Origin: Methanolobus sediminis
GTDB lineage: Archaea > Halobacteriota > Methanosarcinia > Methanosarcinales > Methanosarcinaceae
Direction: 5' to 3'
Assembly: GCF_031312595.1 (NCBI RefSeq)
Contig: NZ_CP133592.1
Coordinates: forward strand, 1,612,001 to 1,676,000
Length of the DNA stretch: 64,000 nucleotides
Shown here: piece by piece, positions 52,852 to 61,346 of the stretch
Position numbering within the stretch: position 1 is the stretch's first letter
How the letters are laid out: each line of letters starts with the position of its first letter
Notes under the pieces: model-generated
What the model saw: the letters and a program-made list of their open reading frames with translations, nothing else
What the model was told of the DNA's origin: nothing
Database searches by the model: none
Translations under genes and position numbers: made by a program

Positions 52852-53220
52852 TTATTTAAGCTGTTTTAGTGCATCTCTGCATGCGGCAACAGCAGGAGCT
52901 CCGGATGTGATGAAAATGACGTCCATTACTTCCATGATCTCTTCCTTTGTTGCGCCGTTCTTCAGTGCACTCTTCATCTGTGACACAACACAGCGTTCAC
53001 ACTGTTTTGATGCAACTACGGCAAGTGCCATAAGTATCTTTGTCTTTGCAGGGAGTGCCCCATCTTTAAGCAATTTGTGATTACACATGTTATATTTGTG
53101 TACAAATTCAGGTTCAAGTTCCCCCAATGTTTCTAATATCTGTGGTGTGAATCCCAGCTTGTCGGACATATCATCGATGATATCTCTGTGTCCGCATCCT
53201 TTACCTTGTTCTCCGCACAT
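52852..53220 (-). CDS. Carboxymuconolactone decarboxylase / AhpD-like protein
   Basis: A 122-residue helical protein of the CMD/AhpD family. The redox motif [13 protein letters not shown] (about residues 74-86) with its CxxC and following helix is the peroxidase-type active site, preceded by [15 protein letters not shown]. An N-terminal Cys/His segment ([12 protein letters not shown]) is an addition that might bind metal. A disulfide-reducing or peroxide-protective role is likely. It is third in the unit behind two DUF2180 genes. Confidence 0.88.
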   Translation of the reverse strand: MCGEQGKGCGHRDIIDDMSDKLGFTPQILETLGELEPEFVHKYNMCNHKLLKDGALPAKTKILMALAVVASKQCERCVVSQMKSALKNGATKEEIMEVMDVIFITSGAPAVAACRDALKQLK

Positions 53221-53268
53221 TTCCTCTTCTCCTTTTATTTGATAAAATCAGGGATGTTTCCATCCCGA

Positions 53269-53487
53269 TTAGTCGAATCCATCTTCAATTGTCCGGTCAA
53301 AACAGTATTTACAAAGAATTCTTGGCAGTCCCTTTGGAAGCCTCTGTACGTTAGGTGGCTGTCCAACGGATACCGGAAGTTCAAGTTCCTTGCAGTGATC
53401 GCTACAGAGGCCTTTTCCGCAGGCAATGCAGATGCATGTTGCTTCTGTATCGTCTCCATCTTCCATGCAGTCATAACATTTCATCAT
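53269..53487 (-). CDS. DUF2180 zinc-binding protein, copy 2
   Basis: A 72-residue Cys-rich protein of the archaeal DUF2180 type: KCYDCMEDG, CICIACGKGLCSDHC and CKYCF provide Cys/His zinc ligands resembling a B-box or treble clef. The function is unknown. It lies 8 nt after a related gene, and the pair probably arose by duplication. AGGTGAT precedes the ATG pair. Confidence 0.8.
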   Translation of the reverse strand: MMKCYDCMEDGDDTEATCICIACGKGLCSDHCKELELPVSVGQPPNVQRLPKGLPRILCKYCFDRTIEDGFD

Positions 53488-53495
53488 GATATCAC

Positions 53496-53735
53496 CTAGT
53501 AGTTCTCCTTCATGGCTTCATGGCATGGCATACAGAGCACTTTCTTCCAGTGCTGTATGTCCTTGTAGTCACAGGAAATTCCCATTCCACATTTCAGCTT
53601 AATGCTGTATTCACCCTCCCATACAGGTGTTTCTTCTCTTACAAGGTGGTCCTTGCAAACTCCTCTCCCGCAGATTATGCAGACAGCAACGGTGTCACTA
53701 TCTTTTCCATTTTTTGCACATTCAAAGCATTTCAT
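53496..53735 (-). CDS. DUF2180 zinc-binding protein, copy 1
   Basis: A 79-residue paralogue of the next gene: KCFECAKNGKDSDTVAVC, IICGRGVCKDHL and a C-terminal CMPCHEAM motif. The frame opens three codons earlier (53744), but ATG at 53735 aligns with the family start MKC. It is the first gene of the minus-strand unit, located just downstream of a perfect palindrome and a TATA box, so it defines the operon start. Confidence 0.8.
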   Translation of the reverse strand: MKCFECAKNGKDSDTVAVCIICGRGVCKDHLVREETPVWEGEYSIKLKCGMGISCDYKDIQHWKKVLCMPCHEAMKENY

Positions 53736-53795
53736 GACGATCACTCTGTCAATATGTTGTTTGTTCGCAAATGTTTCCGTTCATCATTTCTGCAG

Positions 53796-53814
53796 ATGCA
53801 AATTGAATTTGCAT
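53796..53814. promoter_or_regulatory. Perfect 19-bp palindrome at the redox-block promoter
   Basis: ATGCAAATT-G-AATTTGCAT lies about 60 nt upstream of the first DUF2180 start. Extra GCAAAT half-sites occur at about 53767 and 53823. It falls where transcription from the TATA box at 53829-53838 should begin, which suits a repressor operator. Confidence 0.65.
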
Positions 53815-53828
53815 GATATTGGCAAATA

Positions 53829-53838
53829 CAGCTTTATA
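53829..53838 (-). promoter_or_regulatory. TATA box for the DUF2180-AhpD unit
   Basis: On the minus strand the sequence is GGTATATAAAGC. It is about 25 nt upstream of the palindrome centre, consistent with an archaeal promoter. Confidence 0.45.
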
Positions 53839-55167
<1,329 letters not shown>

Positions 55168-55194
55168 ACAAGAAAAGAACGTCGGAGGCAGTTA

Positions 55195-56223
55195 ATGGCC
55201 CATCCAAAAATATTAGAGGTCATTGAGCACGACGTCTGCACTTCTTGTGGGGCATGCGTTTCAGCATGTCCTGCAGGTGCTATTGTTATGAACAAGCATG
55301 CAGAAGTCCGTGACCCTGATAATTTAGAATTATACGTCAAAGGAGCAGCGCCAAATGTATGTGAGGGATGTCTCACATGTGCAAGACTCTGTCCTGTTAT
55401 TGACGGATATGTAGAAGACGAGTTTGCAAATGTAAAAGAGTTCTTTGGAGCAAAGAGTACCATAAAAGGTCAGGATGGTGGTGTAACTTCCATTCTTGCA
55501 AAGGCTTTGCTTGAAACCGGCACGGTAGATTGTATTGTTGGTATTGCCAGAGATGGTGAATGGGGTACTGAACTTATTGTTATGACCAAGCCGGAAGATG
55601 TTGACAGAACAACAGGTACCAAGTATACTTATGATTCTGTACTTTCAGCACTCAGAGAACCTTTTGAGAAATATGATAAGATTGGTGTTATTGGTGTTCC
55701 CTGCCAGGCCCATGGTGCACGTCTTCTCTTTGAGAACAACAATGACAAGATCGTTGTGATCCTTGGTCTTCTGTGCATGGAAAGTTTCTACCATGATGTA
55801 ATGACAGAGAAGATCGTCCCTGAAGTAATGGGACTTAACCTTAATGATGTCGTAAAGATGGACTTCGGTAAGGGTAAGTTCTGGAACTACACAAAGGATG
55901 GTGAAGAACACAGTGTTAAGATCGCTGAGGTTGCTCACTATGCAAGAAATCCATGCCACAACTGTTGTGACTATACATCAGTATCTGCTGACATATCACT
56001 GGGATCTGTCGGAACTCCAGATGGCTGGAACTGTGTGCTTATAAGGACTGATGTCGGTAAGAAGATTTTCGAGCTTGTCAAGGATAAGGTCGAGATCATG
56101 GAAGATCCAAAACCAGGAATGGATCTTATCGGGAAGCTTGCCAAGATGAAACACGATAACAACTCAGGTCACTACCTTGAAGTCTGTGAGAAATTCTCAT
56201 TTGATGAATGTGGCATTCACTGA
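55195..56223 (+). CDS. fpoF: F420H2 dehydrogenase subunit FpoF
   Basis: A 342-residue FrhB/FpoF protein, the F420H2-oxidising input module of the Fpo proton pump. Two N-terminal [4Fe-4S] sites (CTSCGACVSACP, about residues 15-26, and CEGCLTCARLCP, about 56-67) precede the FrhB domain with FFGAKSTIKGQDGGVTS and VIGVPCQAHG. The CHNCCDYTS motif is a further cluster or flavin contact. Its location next to mer is known from Methanosarcina, where FpoF can also act as a soluble F420:ferredoxin oxidoreductase. Confidence 0.96.
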   Translation: MAHPKILEVIEHDVCTSCGACVSACPAGAIVMNKHAEVRDPDNLELYVKGAAPNVCEGCLTCARLCPVIDGYVEDEFANVKEFFGAKSTIKGQDGGVTSILAKALLETGTVDCIVGIARDGEWGTELIVMTKPEDVDRTTGTKYTYDSVLSALREPFEKYDKIGVIGVPCQAHGARLLFENNNDKIVVILGLLCMESFYHDVMTEKIVPEVMGLNLNDVVKMDFGKGKFWNYTKDGEEHSVKIAEVAHYARNPCHNCCDYTSVSADISLGSVGTPDGWNCVLIRTDVGKKIFELVKDKVEIMEDPKPGMDLIGKLAKMKHDNNSGHYLEVCEKFSFDECGIH

Positions 56224-56236
56224 TGGTTTATCTAAT

Positions 56237-56755
56237 ATGCACATGAGAAGAGCGTTCTATATTGGACGCTTTCAACCATTTCATCTCGGACATTACTCTT
56301 TAATAAAAGATATTGCCCGGGATGTAGATGAAGTAGTAATTGGCATCGGCAGTGCGCAGAAAAGCCACGAGCCCAAGAATCCATTTACTGCAGGTGAACG
56401 CGTAATGATGATCAAGCATGCTTTAGAGGATGCTGGCATTAAACATTACGCGATTCCTCTGGAAGACCTGCAAAGAAATGCTGTGTGGGTCTCTCATATT
56501 ATTTCTATGACACCACCTTTTGATGTGGTCTATTCTAACAATCCACTTGTTGTTCGTCTTTTTAAAGAATCGGGCATTCCGGTAGAGCAACCTCCAATGT
56601 ATCAGAGGGAAGGTTATTCCGGCAGCGAAATTCGAAAAAGGATGCTAAGAGATGAGGATTGGAAATCTCTTGTTCCTGAGGCTGTTGTTGATGTTATCGA
56701 GGAAATAGATGGTGTTAACAGACTCAAGTGCGTATCAAAATCAGATGCCGATTGA
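56237..56755 (+). CDS. nadM: Nicotinamide-nucleotide adenylyltransferase, archaeal type
   Basis: A 172-residue NMNAT that forms NAD from NMN and ATP. The nucleotidyltransferase motif GRFQPFHLGHYSLI (about residues 8-21) and the C-terminal GYSGSEIRKRML are clear, and EPKNPFTAGERVMMI is typical of the archaeal family. The frame is open from 56177 inside fpoF, but ATG 56237 or 56243 gives the normal N-terminus. No strong ribosome binding site is seen, so translation may depend on coupling with fpoF. Confidence 0.93.
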   Translation: MHMRRAFYIGRFQPFHLGHYSLIKDIARDVDEVVIGIGSAQKSHEPKNPFTAGERVMMIKHALEDAGIKHYAIPLEDLQRNAVWVSHIISMTPPFDVVYSNNPLVVRLFKESGIPVEQPPMYQREGYSGSEIRKRMLRDEDWKSLVPEAVVDVIEEIDGVNRLKCVSKSDAD

Positions 56756-56884
56756 ATCAGGCACATCTTTTTTTAAGTAATGGATATGTATTTTTGTTGG
56801 CACCAATTTCAAAACATCTTGAAACACTTATATACAAGAGCAACATAACTTTTAGTATATTTCAAATCAGAAATGGTGAATTAA

Positions 56885-57199
56885 ATGGCTGAAGTTGTTA
56901 TTAACTCAAACATATGTGGCTTTGCACATAAGGTGCATGGAAAAATGGATGGAAAGAACATCATTATCGATATCGAAAGTGATTGTGAGAAAATAAAGAA
57001 GTTATCACATATGGAAGTGCCTATGGACCAGACACTTGATATCAAGGATAATTATGTGTTGACAAAAGCTCAGGAAGCGCAATGTTCATCTAACTGCCTT
57101 GTTCCATGTGGAATACTAAATGTATGTCGTATAGAAATGGGTATGTTATCCGCATCACTGGCAAGGAAATCAGGAAATATCAGTATAGATTTCAAATAA
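56885..57199 (+). CDS. Small cysteine-rich hypothetical protein
   Basis: A 104-residue soluble protein with six Cys residues, four of them in the segment AQCSSNCLVPCGILNVC (about residues 65-81), a likely metal or cluster site. It resembles small methanogen proteins now grouped under a DUF name (possibly DUF6951, by memory), without known function. A CTTATATAC promoter element lies about 60 nt upstream, and a weak GGTGAA site precedes the ATG, so it is probably its own transcript. Confidence 0.75.
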   Translation: MAEVVINSNICGFAHKVHGKMDGKNIIIDIESDCEKIKKLSHMEVPMDQTLDIKDNYVLTKAQEAQCSSNCLVPCGILNVCRIEMGMLSASLARKSGNISIDFK

Positions 57200-57236
57200 A
57201 GCTACTTAGCTATGAAATCAAATCCTTCTTTTATTT

Positions 57237-58028
57237 TCATTGTCCCAGTATCTTTCCTTCAATAACAGTCACTGCCTTACCGGAGATCAGAACTCTTTCA
57301 CCTTTAACCTGTACTTTAAGGAATCCGCCTCTTTCAGAGGCCTGATATGCAGTGAAAACGGTCTTGTTCAGTTTTTTTGCCCAATAAGGTCCAAGGCAGC
57401 AGTGGGCGGAACCGGTAACCGGGTCTTCGGGAATTCCTATTGCAGGAGCAAAAAGCCTGGATATGAAATCGTATTCTTTGGACGAAGAAATAGCTGTGAC
57501 ATTTATTCCTCTGGCAGTTATCTCTGCAAGCTTGGGGAGGTCAGGCTTTATCGATCTCAACTCTTCCTCTGAAGCAACTTCAACAAGATAATCAAAAGCA
57601 TTTTTTCCAGTATATAATGTTTTTACTCCAAGGGCTTCTGTAAGTCCTACCGGAGCATCAGTCTCTTCTTCTGTAAGTGCGGGGAAGTCAAGCTCGACCC
57701 ATCCATCATTAAAGGTAGCAGTTAGCAAACCGCTTTTTGTGAAGAACCTTAAGGTTTCATCTTCTCCTGCGAATCCTTTTTCCCACAAAATATGGGCACT
57801 TGCAAGAGTTGCATGTCCGCAAAGGTCTACTTCTGCGTCAGGTGCAAACCAGCGCAGATCGTACCCGTCATTTTCAGGATACAGGAATGCAGTTTCCGAA
57901 ATAGCCATTTCCTTTGCTACGTTCTGCATCCATTCTTCATTAGCCGGCCCGTCAAGAATACAAACTCCTGCGGGGTTTCCGGCAAAAGGTATGTCAGTGA
58001 AAGCATCTACCTGATAGATCGTTATCAT
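57237..58028 (-). CDS. PhzF-family isomerase-like protein
   Basis: A 263-residue protein of the PhzF / diaminopimelate-epimerase-like fold. The motifs QVDAFTDIPFAGNPAGVC (about residues 5-22), SETAFLYPENDGYDLRWFAPDAEVDLCGHATLA and DPVTGSAHCCLGPYWA are diagnostic; the Glu in SETAF is the catalytic residue of PhzF. The substrate is unknown. It lies 5 nt downstream of cysS, so the two are co-transcribed. Confidence 0.92.
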   Translation of the reverse strand: MITIYQVDAFTDIPFAGNPAGVCILDGPANEEWMQNVAKEMAISETAFLYPENDGYDLRWFAPDAEVDLCGHATLASAHILWEKGFAGEDETLRFFTKSGLLTATFNDGWVELDFPALTEEETDAPVGLTEALGVKTLYTGKNAFDYLVEVASEEELRSIKPDLPKLAEITARGINVTAISSSKEYDFISRLFAPAIGIPEDPVTGSAHCCLGPYWAKKLNKTVFTAYQASERGGFLKVQVKGERVLISGKAVTVIEGKILGQ

Positions 58029-58033
58029 CTATA

Positions 58034-59470
58034 CTATTCCCTTCTCCACCGGACTCCTTCTTTGCCATCTTCAATGATGATTCCTTCCTCTTTCAACTCA
58101 TCACGTATGGCATCAGCTTTAGCCCAGTTCTTTTCAGCACGTGCTTTGTCTCTGAGTTCGACAAGCTCATTAATGTCGTCGTCTGAAATTCCATTACTTT
58201 GTTCTTCTGAGCCCGAATTCTCATCATCGTCAAAGATACCCAGGACTTCGTTTATTTCCGAGTAGAAATCAAGCACCTTCCCAAGAGAGTTTCTTCCGGG
58301 TTTTTCGTTTGCGATTATAGAATTGACCTTGCGGCTGAATACAAAAAGGTTACCGATTGCTTCTCTGGTATTGAAGTCGTCATCCATTGACTCAATAAAT
58401 GCGGTTCTGGTTTCATCTATGAGTTCTGAAAGTCCCCAGTCATTGTCATTATCTGGTGCTTCGGAGACCGCATGTTTTACATTTGAGGAAGCATTCATTA
58501 ATCTCTTTCTTGCTCTGCCAGCTTCTACGAGCGCATCCTCACTAAAGTCAATGGTACTTCTGTAGTGAGTATAAACAATGAAGAACCTGATAGTTCCGGG
58601 AGAGAATTTTTCGAGCACTTCCTTTATTGTAAAGAAGTTCCCAAGGGACTTTGACATTTTTTCCTTGTCAATGGTAAGAAAACCATTGTGCATCCAGTAC
58701 TTACTGAAAGGATGCATTCCCGTGCAGCTTTCGGATTGGTGAATTTCAGCTTCATGGTGCGGGAATATGAGGTCCATTCCTCCACCGTGGATGTCCAGTT
58801 GCTCAGAGCAGTATTTCATGGACATGACAGAACATTCGATATGCCACCCGGGTCTTCCTTTTCCCCAGGGACTGTCCCAGCCGGGTTCATTTTCAGGAGA
58901 GTTTTTCCAGAGCACAAAATCAAGCTGGTACCTTTTATCATCCTCTACATCAATTCGGCACCCTGATCCTTCCATTAAGCCTTCAACAGTCTGGTGGCTA
59001 AGTATGCCTATCCTGTCCGCAGATTTCTCAAGGTCATAGTATACGTTCCCTTTCGCAGTTGCATATGCTGAACCGTTTTCAATAAGCTTGGTTACAGTAT
59101 CTATGATGTCATCTATATGTTCTGTAACTTTAGGACGTGTATCAGGTTCCATCACTCCAAGAGCCTGCATATCTTCCTCAAAAGATGCAGTGAACTTCCT
59201 TGAAAGTTCAAAGGCATCTTCTCCGCTTTCCTTTGCCCGGTTTATTACCTTGTCATCGACATCAGTAATATTGGATACATAATTCACATCGTATCCACGG
59301 TATATCAGGTAGCGCCTGATAACATCAAAAGAAACATAACTTCTGGCGTGGCCCAGATGACAGTGGTCGTAAACTGTGGGTCCGCAAACATACATATTCA
59401 CTTTATTGTTGTTCAGAGGTACAAAATCCTCTACTTCTCTTGTCAATGTATTGTAAACTCTAAGCACCAC
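58034..59470 (-). CDS. cysS: Cysteinyl-tRNA synthetase
   Basis: A class I tRNA synthetase of about 478 residues. Zinc ligand Cys in MYVCGPTVYDHCHLGHARSYV, where HLGH is the HIGH motif, plus IECSVMS and HHEAE; the KMSKS loop reads EKMSKSLGN. The start is a GTG: 59470 has GGGTG at the right distance, with GTG 59467 and 59479 as alternatives. A tRNA-Cys gene sits 23 nt upstream on the same strand. Many methanogens use SepRS/SepCysS instead of, or besides, CysRS. Confidence 0.95.
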   Translation of the reverse strand: MVLRVYNTLTREVEDFVPLNNNKVNMYVCGPTVYDHCHLGHARSYVSFDVIRRYLIYRGYDVNYVSNITDVDDKVINRAKESGEDAFELSRKFTASFEEDMQALGVMEPDTRPKVTEHIDDIIDTVTKLIENGSAYATAKGNVYYDLEKSADRIGILSHQTVEGLMEGSGCRIDVEDDKRYQLDFVLWKNSPENEPGWDSPWGKGRPGWHIECSVMSMKYCSEQLDIHGGGMDLIFPHHEAEIHQSESCTGMHPFSKYWMHNGFLTIDKEKMSKSLGNFFTIKEVLEKFSPGTIRFFIVYTHYRSTIDFSEDALVEAGRARKRLMNASSNVKHAVSEAPDNDNDWGLSELIDETRTAFIESMDDDFNTREAIGNLFVFSRKVNSIIANEKPGRNSLGKVLDFYSEINEVLGIFDDDENSGSEEQSNGISDDDINELVELRDKARAEKNWAKADAIRDELKEEGIIIEDGKEGVRWRRE

Positions 59471-59493
59471 AGTAAACACCCTGATAAATAAAA

Positions 59494-59566
59494 TGCCGAG
59501 AGAGAGATTCGAACTCCCGGAAAACCGCTCTGCAGGCGGTCACATTAGCCACTCTGTCATCTCGGC
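59494..59566 (-). tRNA. tRNA-Cys (anticodon GCA)
   Basis: A 73-nt cloverleaf: acceptor arms GCCGAGA/TCTCGGC, D-arm with ACA...TGT as in bacterial tRNA-Cys, anticodon stem ACCGC/GCGGT around loop CTGCAGA, and T-arm GGGAG-TTCGAAT-CTCTC. No CCA is encoded. The discriminator base is A, whereas tRNA-Cys normally has U73, and the preceding T could pair with it. A TTTATAGA box lies about 27 nt upstream. It probably shares a transcript with cysS. Confidence 0.9.
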
Positions 59567-59904
59567 AAGATGCAAATGTAAGATTCTATAAATCCTATAC
59601 AGGATACTCTACTAATCTATTTATGTGTTCGCATCACGGCAATATCTCCATATTCTCAATTGTTGCATTTTTTATATACTTTAACCATGAACAAATTTAT
59701 TTACGAATGCATTCAATCTTTCTCTGATCGGGTAAAATGTGTATTATGTTTTCTTACATTTGTCTTCTCTCAGAAGATGAGGAATGAACTCAGTTTCAAC
59801 AATGTATTTGTGGTTATGAAAGGTCATTCCCGATCTTTGACAGGAAATTGAAAACAGAATGTAGGAGTGTTAAATATAGATGTCCAGAGGTGGATGATTG
59901 CAAT
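59567..59904. other. Spacer between tRNA-Cys and the adenylate kinase gene
   Basis: 338 nt. A plus-strand frame from ATG 59687 (54 codons) follows TTTTTATATACTTT too closely to be a normal gene, and its sequence is unremarkable. The tRNA promoter lies at the left end on the minus strand. I see nothing else. Confidence 0.5.
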
Positions 59905-60456
59905 TCAGTCGAATAGATAATCACACCAGTCAACAGATCCCGGCCTGAATTCCTCTTCAAGTTCCCCGGTATTGCCATTTCTAAGTCCCCCGATGATTCG
60001 CATAATATTCTTCAAAGTCTTTTCCGCACTTTCTTCAGTAGTATTAATTTCAAAGACTTTCTCACACCACTCTACAGCTTCTGCAAGGATAATATCAAGA
60101 GCCTCAGCTTCTAGATTCTCCTTTACTTTCTCTTCGGAATAATTCCTTTTTTCAAGCCTTTCTTTCAGTACCGCAGGATCTGTTCTCAATACAATAACAA
60201 TATCAGCAATGTGATGGGAAAGATGACTGTCAACGATGGTCACAGTATATGACTTATCCTGAAGCTCCAGAATTCTGTCGTAAACCATATCCATATCAGC
60301 AACAACACAGTCCCTTTCAGCATCCACCTCTGAGTAAAGCTTCTCGTCTTTGATAAGCTCATTAAGGTGGATCACCTGATAGTAAGGTTCCTCTTCAAGC
60401 AGCTTGGTCACTGATGTTTTCCCAGTTCCCGGTGTTCCTGTGATACCGATAAGCAT
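59905..60456 (-). CDS. AK6/Fap7-type adenylate kinase
   Basis: A 183-residue P-loop kinase. The N-terminus MLIGITGTPGTGKTSVTKLL is the Walker A, VHLNEL-like IHLNELIKDEKLY follows, VDSHLSHHIAD corresponds to the AK6 family motif, and IVLRTDPAVLKERLEKRNYSEEKVKEN forms the lid. Archaeal members of this Fap7 family act as adenylate kinases, and the eukaryotic form works in ribosome small-subunit maturation. Single gene, with the trp operon on the same strand upstream. Confidence 0.9.
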   Translation of the reverse strand: MLIGITGTPGTGKTSVTKLLEEEPYYQVIHLNELIKDEKLYSEVDAERDCVVADMDMVYDRILELQDKSYTVTIVDSHLSHHIADIVIVLRTDPAVLKERLEKRNYSEEKVKENLEAEALDIILAEAVEWCEKVFEINTTEESAEKTLKNIMRIIGGLRNGNTGELEEEFRPGSVDWCDYLFD

Positions 60457-60489
60457 AGTTAAGAATAAGCCTTCAAGTGCTTAATTATT

Positions 60490-60735
60490 GTGATGGTTCC
60501 AACTCAGTCTGAAATCCTGGAAGGTTCTATCCAAAACTCATGGCTTCTTGCAGAATCAACTGACTTTCGTGTTCCAGTCCAGCGTTTTCTCCATGATGGT
60601 TCCCATGGTTTTGTTTTCGGGTTGATTCCATATTTTCCCAAATCTATCCTTCCATTATTTCATTTTGTTTTTACTAAAATTGCAGAGATTCCTCTGTTTG
60701 ATCTAAAAATAAGTTACAGAGGGACTACTCTGTAA
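60490..60735 (+). CDS. Doubtful 80-codon frame
   Basis: A frame from GTG 60490 or ATG 60493 in the gap between two minus-strand genes. Its codons look plausible and its C-terminal half is hydrophobic (YFPKSILPLFHFVF), but it has no ribosome binding site, no recognised motif, and its end coincides with the probable trpG terminator. It may be a chance frame. Confidence 0.25.
   Translation: MMVPTQSEILEGSIQNSWLLAESTDFRVPVQRFLHDGSHGFVFGLIPYFPKSILPLFHFVFTKIAEIPLFDLKISYRGTTL
60715..60734 (-). terminator. Terminator after the trp genes
   Basis: TACAGAG-N6-CTCTGTA, a 7-bp perfect stem 21 nt after the trpG stop. On the minus strand it is followed by ACTTATTTTTAG. Confidence 0.55.
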
Positions 60736-60755
60736 ATATTAAATCAGTCTATCAG

Positions 60756-61346
60756 TTAGTTCCTGTTCCTTTGCTCAGCGATTTTCAGGAAATTCTTGAT
60801 TATCCACAGTCCTTCTTCAGTAAGAATGGATTCCGGATGGAACTGCAAGCCATATACGGGATATTCCTTGTGCTCAACTGCCATGATTATGTCATCATCT
60901 GTCTTTGCAGTGACCTTTAGATCATCTGCCAGTTTCTCAATGGCAAGTGAATGATATCTTCCGCCTTTGAACTTGTCTCCAAGTCCTTCAAAAAGTGGAG
61001 TGTCCTCATGGTTGATATCAGATGTTTTTCCATGAATCGGGCCACCCTTTGCATGTCCGATGGTTCCGCCGAATGCAGTATTAATTGCCTGGTGTCCAAG
61101 ACAAACTCCAAGCACGGGTTTTTCCGGTCCGAATTCCCTGATAACATCAAGACATGATCCAATGTCCTCTGCTTTATGAGGTGTGCCCGGACCAGGGGAG
61201 ATCACGATAGCATCAGGGTTAATTTCCTTTACTTCTTCAAGGGAAATGGTGTTAGGAACGACCATGGTATCAGGTTCGTATATGGAAACATAGTCCACGA
61301 GATTCCAGACAAAGGAATCCTTGTTGTTTATGAACAATACCTTCAT
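60756..61346 (-). CDS. trpG: Anthranilate synthase glutaminase subunit TrpG
   Basis: A 196-residue class I glutamine amidotransferase that supplies ammonia to TrpE. The oxyanion loop ISPGPGTP (about residues 49-56), the nucleophile in GVCLGHQAI (about 79-87) and the catalytic LQFHPESIL (about 173-181) are present. The ATG overlaps the trpE stop by 4 nt. Last gene of the trp unit in this window. Confidence 0.96.
   Translation of the reverse strand: MKVLFINNKDSFVWNLVDYVSIYEPDTMVVPNTISLEEVKEINPDAIVISPGPGTPHKAEDIGSCLDVIREFGPEKPVLGVCLGHQAINTAFGGTIGHAKGGPIHGKTSDINHEDTPLFEGLGDKFKGGRYHSLAIEKLADDLKVTAKTDDDIIMAVEHKEYPVYGLQFHPESILTEEGLWIIKNFLKIAEQRNRN

Noticed and set aside
59687-59851. 54-codon plus-strand frame after the tRNA-Cys
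   Set aside because: The TATA-like run is only about 10 nt before the ATG, there is no ribosome binding site, and the sequence shows no motif.
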